Source: Archegozetes longisetosus
Taxonomy: Eukaryota; Arthropoda; Arachnida; Sarcoptiformes; Trhypochthoniidae
DNA length: 64,000 nt
Assembly: GCA_018873245.2 (NCBI GenBank)
Contig: JAEMBT020000007.1
Span: 2,624,001-2,688,000 of the forward strand
Direction of reading: 5' to 3'
In this document: in pieces, positions 58,624 to 64,000 of the stretch
Numbering within the stretch: the first letter of the stretch is position 1
Layout: every line of letters starts with the position of its first letter
The notes under the pieces: model-generated
The model's database searches: none
What the model saw: only the letters and a program-made list of their open reading frames with translations
What the model was told of the DNA's origin: nothing
Position numbers and translations under genes: made by a program

Positions 58624-61600
58624 CTATTCATCATTATCTTGATTTATTAAATCTCTGTCTTCAACCATCTTTTGTAGTTCTAGTATGTGCTCGACCGGAT
58701 GTGGCTTTCCATCTTCTCCCACACGACATGGGGTCACAACCCCTGTTCTGTTGGGTTAAAATTTAGTTTGTATCAGATTTGAATTAGTGGTTCGATAATT
58801 GAATGATAGGGAAGTAGTTTTGAATATTTGACAGGTAAAAATGAGAATCTCATTTTGAAGTTTAAGTCTTCAATACATAGAGATTCGAGATTTAAATGTA
58901 TTAAAGAATTATCAAATTAAATGAATCGATACTTACTTAGCTAATTTATCAATCATTTCAACTAAACGAATGGCTTCGTATTCTTTCTGTTCTTGAGTCA
59001 TGCCTTCCATTGGATTAGGTTTTGGCTCTTCATAGCAACCAGTCACTGGATTTATCCTAAAAATATAACCATAAAAAACAAAATCAATTGAAAAGTCAAT
59101 TAAGAGACAAGTAATTTATTCGAAAGGAAAAACAAGATCAAAAATCAATTAAACCAAAACAAAAGCTCAATACAAAAACCGAAAATGCAGTCGAGAACAT
59201 ACTTATCCTTGAATTTAGAATACTCTTCAGTATCGCTTTCTTCCGATTCGGACGAATAATCGCCAGTATTTCCCATTCCACCCAACATCAGACCCCTATT
59301 GGCCAGAAGTCCAGCTGCGTTTCCATAACCAGTGTATTTGATAAGTCGAGAAACATTTTCTTTGCATAAAACGAACAGAAAGTCTGCCACAAGTTCTTTG
59401 ACTTCAGTGTGAGGCGAAGTCATGAGTCGAACCAATTTATTACGAAGTGTTGAGCCTTCTTCTGGTCTCTCTTTTACTTCTTTAAGAGGTGGTAATATTT
59501 TGCAGCGAAAGTATTTTCGAATTGTTGGGTTGGCTCGCGAGGCTTCGCTCAAACAAGTCAGAATTGGTGCCAATGTTTCGCGTGAGTTCTGGACTGTATG
59601 CTATTGAGAGATTTTCGTGTTAGAACTGTGTAAATAATTAATAGATTTTTAGAAAATATTTATGCATTAATCACTCAATAGATCCTCAGAAAGCTTGTAT
59701 TGATTCATGAATAGATTCTTAAATCATAAAAGTTTTATTATTCAACTGAACTAAGCCTGAAAGTTTTCATACCGTATCGAGTCTCTTAGTTAGGAATTGA
59801 AGCAAAACAGCAACCACTTCCATGTTCATCTCATCGTATTCATGATCTGGATTATCAGGTTTTCCCAATTCAGTGACTGGCGAAAGTAGTTCTTCAAAGC
59901 TGGGCGCTGGCATATTAGTCAACAGGTTAACTGTGTGGCTCTGCAGATCTTCTTTCTTTTCATTAGATTTGGTGTCGCAGAGTAGCAAATCGTGTAGTAT
60001 TGACACAAGTCTTAGAAAGTGAGCTTCCTCTATCTTTTAATTTGTTATTAAAGTATATACAATTAGTTATTGGTTCAATATAATTAAGTTTTGATTGAAT
60101 TTTGGTCTGTTATTATTGTAAAAGACACTCAACAATAGGAGCTTTTGAATAGAAGCTAAGTGTGAAAGCACTCGCTCTAGAGTACTAGATGTGATTCAGT
60201 ACAAATTAACTATAATTTAACTTGACTTGTATGTGAGCGTAATTTGCAACTAAAAATTAGTAAAAAAATTATACTTACTTCATCTAAATTATTGCGATCG
60301 ACGTTGACAGTCAGATTGAACAAAACCTTGAGAACTTCATTAGCGAGATCTACTTCCCAGTCGTCCAAATAATAAGCAACCAAATAGTCATCTAAGCCTT
60401 CTTTGTCATTGCTAGTGCTCTTCTTTCCTCGTCTCGAGCCTTTCGATCGACGTTTGTTCCGATTCGGAAATTTTTCAGCAAAATTTTCTGCGTTATTCTT
60501 TAGTATAAGATCAATGGCTTCCATCAAGTAGATTAGTCCGTGATATTCGTCACGAATTCTTGGCCGAACTTCGGCACAAAGCGCAGATATAAGGAATAAC
60601 ATTCTCATGTCAAAATATTTGACCTGAAAATTGATAATTTGTTTGTTTAGATATTGATATCAATGTACATTTGATTAAAAAACATAGATATTTTATTCAT
60701 ATTGAACTTATGAGAACTTTCGATTAGTTTGAATGCATTTTGAAATATGATTCAGTAAAAATCAGTTATGATTAGGATTTAGATGATTGATTGAGTCTCT
60801 TTCATTTAAACAATAGTTGAATTAATGTTAAAATTAATAAAAAAATTTGAATGAATAAAGGAATCAATTGTTTCAGTACTCATAGATCAATGTATTAGAT
60901 AAATGAATAATTAAATATTGGACTAAAAACAGAACTGAATAAAGAAATCAATTATTTGAAAATCTGACAAATCTTATCATGAGTAAATATTTGAATCTAA
61001 CAAACATTGACTAAAAAATGATAAAATAAAAAGTAAACTAATTGAACAAAAATGCATATGGTATTTCTATCACTTCAAAAAGAGATTAAATGTCTCAAAG
61101 TATTTGATGAGTAAATAAATTAATCAAAACAAAACTAAATTAAATGGAAGAATAACTACTAGAAACATAAACTAAAAACATAACAAAAAGGATTGAAAAG
61201 ACACAATTAAAGCTAAACATGGATTAAAAATAATTACTTCATGTGGTAGCTGTGGATCAGGATGCATACGAAGCCTTAACATAATTCCTTCAATACAGGA
61301 ATTATTAGCACATAACTTCTGAATTGTTGGACAATTGAATATCAAATTGCAGAGACATTTCTGGGACTCGACAACAACTTTGGTATCAAATAGCTTATTA
61401 GTCTCTGTCATGAAGGCTTCCTCTTCTCCGACTAACATCGCTAAGTGCAACATAGTCTCGATTCTGTCCGCTGTAAACAGTTCTGACAAGTGGTTCTTAT
61501 CTCGAGTTAAGATTCGCATTGTTTGCAGACATGAGCTTTGTTCTGAAACAAATTTTGGGTCGCGTAGTACTCGGAACAGACATTCCATTAGCTGTTTCTT

Positions 61601-62900
61601 GTGCTGTAATGTCTCGTTGATTGTGAAGACATTTCCAAACTATATAACAATCAAAATAATTGATCAATTTACTACTCATTGGTTTGTGTTTCAATCGAAT
61701 ATAAGCTTTAGCTAAACATTCATTGCTTCAGTAATTCATCTGCAGATAGATTAAGTTTTCTATTCATTTATAAATTAAATAATCATTAATTAGTTGAAAA
61801 TAATTTTCTTTCTTTACTGAAGTTTTCATGACAACGAATTTAGTTTTAGACTAATTGCGTTAAAAAATAAGGTCAATCCGGGCTAATGGGTCTAAGGGGG
61901 TTCCCGACCCCCTACCTTCAAGTGTAATACACCATTGGATTCAGTTCGTCGAGCTGAACATTTTGATACCACACTTGACTACTTCCAACCCGAACCTGAC
62001 CACTTCTGGCCACCGAGACCTAACCCCCTCGAAAATGGGTAAACCTGGCTTTACCAAGTTGTAACCCAAGCCAAACCTGATTTAAACTAAGGTATAATAG
62101 GTTAGGTCGATTCGCGACCTAACTTATACTCCCTTAGTTTATATGAGGCTTGTTTAGGTTACGACTCGAGAATCCAGGTTTATCCATTACGAGGTACTAA
62201 ACCAAACAATCATGGATATCTCGAGAACTACTTGAGATAATTGACCAAGTGAGGTATCAAAATGTTCAGTTCGATGTCCCGAGTTCAATGATATATCACT
62301 TGGCGGGATCGGCCACTCCCGTCGGGAGTTGTTCAGAAGTGGTCAGGTTCGGGTCAAAAGTGGTCAAGTGTAGTATCAAAATGTTCAGCTTGACGAACTG
62401 AATCCAATGATATATCACACTTGGGGGTGGGAGGTCGGGAACCCTTTAGACCCATTAGCCCGGATTGACCCAAAAATAAGCTTTTAACCAACTGTTTGAT
62501 AAATTGAATAATTATTTGATTTAAAAGCTTTTATTGAGTAATAAAGTAATAGATTAATTGAAAATGAAGTTTGATCTCTAGCTATAGTTGCCATAGACAT
62601 AAGGCAATTAATTGAAAAAATTAAATCAAGTTTTAATTGAAACAGATCAAAATTCAACAAAATAAGTAAAAAACAATACTTTCTATAAATACAAATTTAT
62701 TTACCGCAGCAATTTACACAACTTTTGACCTAAAGGCCAAAGTTTAAGACAACAGAAGACTTAATACATTAAACAAATAAAAAAGCAATAAAAACAAATG
62801 TAAATAAAAAACAAATCAATACCTGATTTATAAATTGCTGTAACTTTTGACTAATTTCTTTCTGTTCCCCAACTCTTAAGCATTTAATCAATTCATCCAT
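58624..62900 (-). CDS. RIC8: RIC8 (synembryn), G-alpha chaperone and exchange factor
   Basis: Seven exons with matching phases: 62900-62823, 61639-61238, 60623-60279, 60033-59773, 59600-59203, 59056-58937, 58747-58624; 575 residues, near the family norm of about 530-560. Armadillo-like helical repeats include [80 protein letters not shown] and [10 protein letters not shown], strongly conserved in RIC8A/B. The C-terminal part has [20 protein letters not shown] and ends with [20 protein letters not shown] followed by an acidic tail. RIC8 is a cytosolic guanine-nucleotide exchange factor and folding chaperone for G-alpha subunits, needed in asymmetric division and neurotransmission. Intron 1 carries the intact MITE 61871-62471. 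The short first exon ([20 protein letters not shown]) was placed by phase and start context. Confidence 0.95.
61871..62471 (+). mobile_element. Complete MITE (601 bp) with 8 bp target duplication, in RIC8 intron 1
   Basis: Ends are inverted for more than 45 bp: GGTCAATCCGGGCTAATGGG on the left and ...CCCATTAGCCCGGATTGACC(C) on the right. The flanks AAAAATAA at 61863-61870 and 62472-62479 are identical, an 8 bp target duplication as made by hAT transposases. Inner palindromes include GTTAGGTCGATTCGCGACCTAAC in the centre, and the outer 100 bp blocks are repeated in degenerate form inside. No coding capacity. The second, shorter copy lies at 22937-23453. Confidence 0.9.
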
Positions 62901-63511
62901 TGTTTAATCGGTTGAAATAGTTACTCTAATGATTTATTTTGATTTTCAAACCATTTTTATGCTTAACATCTTATTGATAGCACTTATAAAATAGTCATAT
63001 CATAATAGCTCAACACCTATAGTCACTCAAAAATGTCTGACTTTTTAGGTTATTTTCTGCTCACTAGCAATTTTGCCATAATAAACACTAAACTTCTAGG
63101 GATTTTAATGTGTTAGCAGTCTTTTGACGTATTGCTTTGTTTAGGGAAAATTTTCTAGACAATAGAGTGACTTTAGGGAAATATGATTGATATACAGCTA
63201 ATACCACACAATTTAAACTATTATTTAGATATTGAGATACATTAAGAAAATCCAAAAGATTAGAGGTTTTTTGAGACTGAGTAATAAATAATTTAACGGC
63301 AAACTGCTGTTAAGATTTTGGATGAGTTACTTAAAAATTGGACCGCTTTAAACAAACTTTTATGACTGTATAGCATTTGACAACATTATGGATAATCAAT
63401 TTTAATAGATGGTCCCTCAACATTAGACTACACCGTGTAATTGCACGTGAAAACAACGTTTCAAATATAATAATATTTAAAATTAATTTTAATTAACAAT
63501 CAATTGGAAAA
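62901..63511. promoter_or_regulatory. Divergent promoter region, RIC8 / IMP3
   Basis: 611 bp between head-to-head start codons. AT-rich; no clear TATA or other motif. A shared promoter is inferred from layout only. Confidence 0.4.
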
Positions 63512-63642
63512 ATGGTTCGAAAATTGCGTTTTCACGAGAGAAAACTTCTCAAAAAAGTTGATTTTATTAATTGGGAAACAAATAATGTTAAAGAAATAGC
63601 AATAATGAGAAGATATGGTATCGATAGAGAAGAATATACAAA
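63512..63642 (+). CDS. IMP3: IMP3, U3 snoRNP protein (first exon only)
   Basis: The exon begins [20 protein letters not shown] and continues [20 protein letters not shown], then EYTK, before a GTAATC donor at 63643. This is the start of IMP3, a uS4-like protein that, with IMP4 and MPP10, pairs U3 snoRNA to pre-rRNA in the nucleolus for 18S processing (human start M-V-R-K-L-K-F-H-E). The rest of the gene, including the S4 domain, is outside the window: I found no continuation before position 64000. Confidence 0.92.
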
Positions 63643-64000
63643 GTAATCTAATTCTTTTTATTAATGTTTACTGATCAATTTAAACCTTTTCCTCAATTGA
63701 AAATTTTTAATATCCTTTTTCAGTAAATCAATAACTAATTGATTAGTATTTTATCGTAGTTACTACCTTGTCGAGTATTCGATGAGTTTATCAATGAAAC
63801 TTCGATTATTTAATGTGTTGTTTCATAAGTATTTCGTTATTTATCTTAAGTTTATTTGATTTTTAAGTCACTTTTTAAAATTAGATGAATTTTGCTAGAT
63901 TTAGTAAAAAGGCTGTAAACCAATGCATCCTTAATGGTCGAATGTGTCTCGAGTTCAAACAATATGAGACTAAATTCAGTTTAATATTTACTATTGTTTT
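63643..64000 (+). other. IMP3 intron 1 (partial)
   Basis: AT-rich sequence with candidate AG sites (for example 63720-63722) none of which opens into the expected IMP3 residues (YNQLSR-like), so the next exon is taken to lie beyond the window. Confidence 0.5.

Noticed and set aside
58584..58766. Plus-strand Cys-rich 60-codon frame
   Set aside because: It is the antisense of the last RIC8 exon, whose [17 protein letters not shown] is family-typical.

Overview
This is a eukaryotic, animal-type window. It is very AT-rich, its genes are split by spliceosomal introns (GT..AG, from about 60 bp to over 2 kb), and they encode animal housekeeping proteins: DDB1, Ku70/XRCC6, RRP1, RIC8, BAP18, IMP3 and carboxypeptidase M. 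A peritrophin-A (CBM14) chitin-binding domain fused to a chitinase points to an arthropod. Compact genes, high AT content and many small transposons would fit a mite or another chelicerate, but that placement is inference. All exon models were assembled by hand from reading frame, splice-site consensus and remembered family conservation.

Layout. 1-3712 (-): 5' part of a copper type II monooxygenase (MOXD1/DBH-like), running off the left edge, with an in-frame TAG at a conserved Trp position. 3713-10814: gene-poor DNA holding several terminal-inverted-repeat elements and a decayed RCC1/kinase-like pseudogene. 10815-14059 (+): Ig + two LDLa + transmembrane + PPxY receptor. 15201-15641 (-): BAP18. 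16888-17853 (+): intronless bacterial-looking NAD-dependent epimerase/dehydrogenase (D-erythronate dehydrogenase-like). 18800-21187 (+): M17 leucine aminopeptidase. 21500-22212: PIF/Harbinger remnant. 22.6-26.5 kb: dense inverted-repeat elements, including two very well preserved fold-backs. 26646-28693 (+): GH18 chitinase with CBM14. 29009-31869 (-): Ku70, head-to-head with RRP1 (32182-33369, +). 33905-40628 (-): complete 12-exon DDB1. 41-50 kb: gene-poor, MITE-rich. 50305-53853 (+): carboxypeptidase M-like. 54511-56684 (-): unrecognised coiled-coil/zinc-finger protein. 58624-62900 (-): RIC8, with an intact MITE in intron 1. 63512-63642 (+): first exon of IMP3, running off the right edge.

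The conserved genes do unrelated cellular jobs: DNA repair (Ku70, DDB1), ribosome biogenesis (RRP1, IMP3), chromatin (BAP18), G-protein signalling (RIC8) and peptide processing (LAP, CPM). They share only proximity and divergent promoters. The accessory interest lies in two candidate horizontally acquired enzymes (the dehydrogenase and the chitinase catalytic domain), the stop-interrupted monooxygenase, and a large set of non-autonomous transposons, several present as two copies in this window. I saw no operon, CRISPR array, rRNA or tRNA gene.
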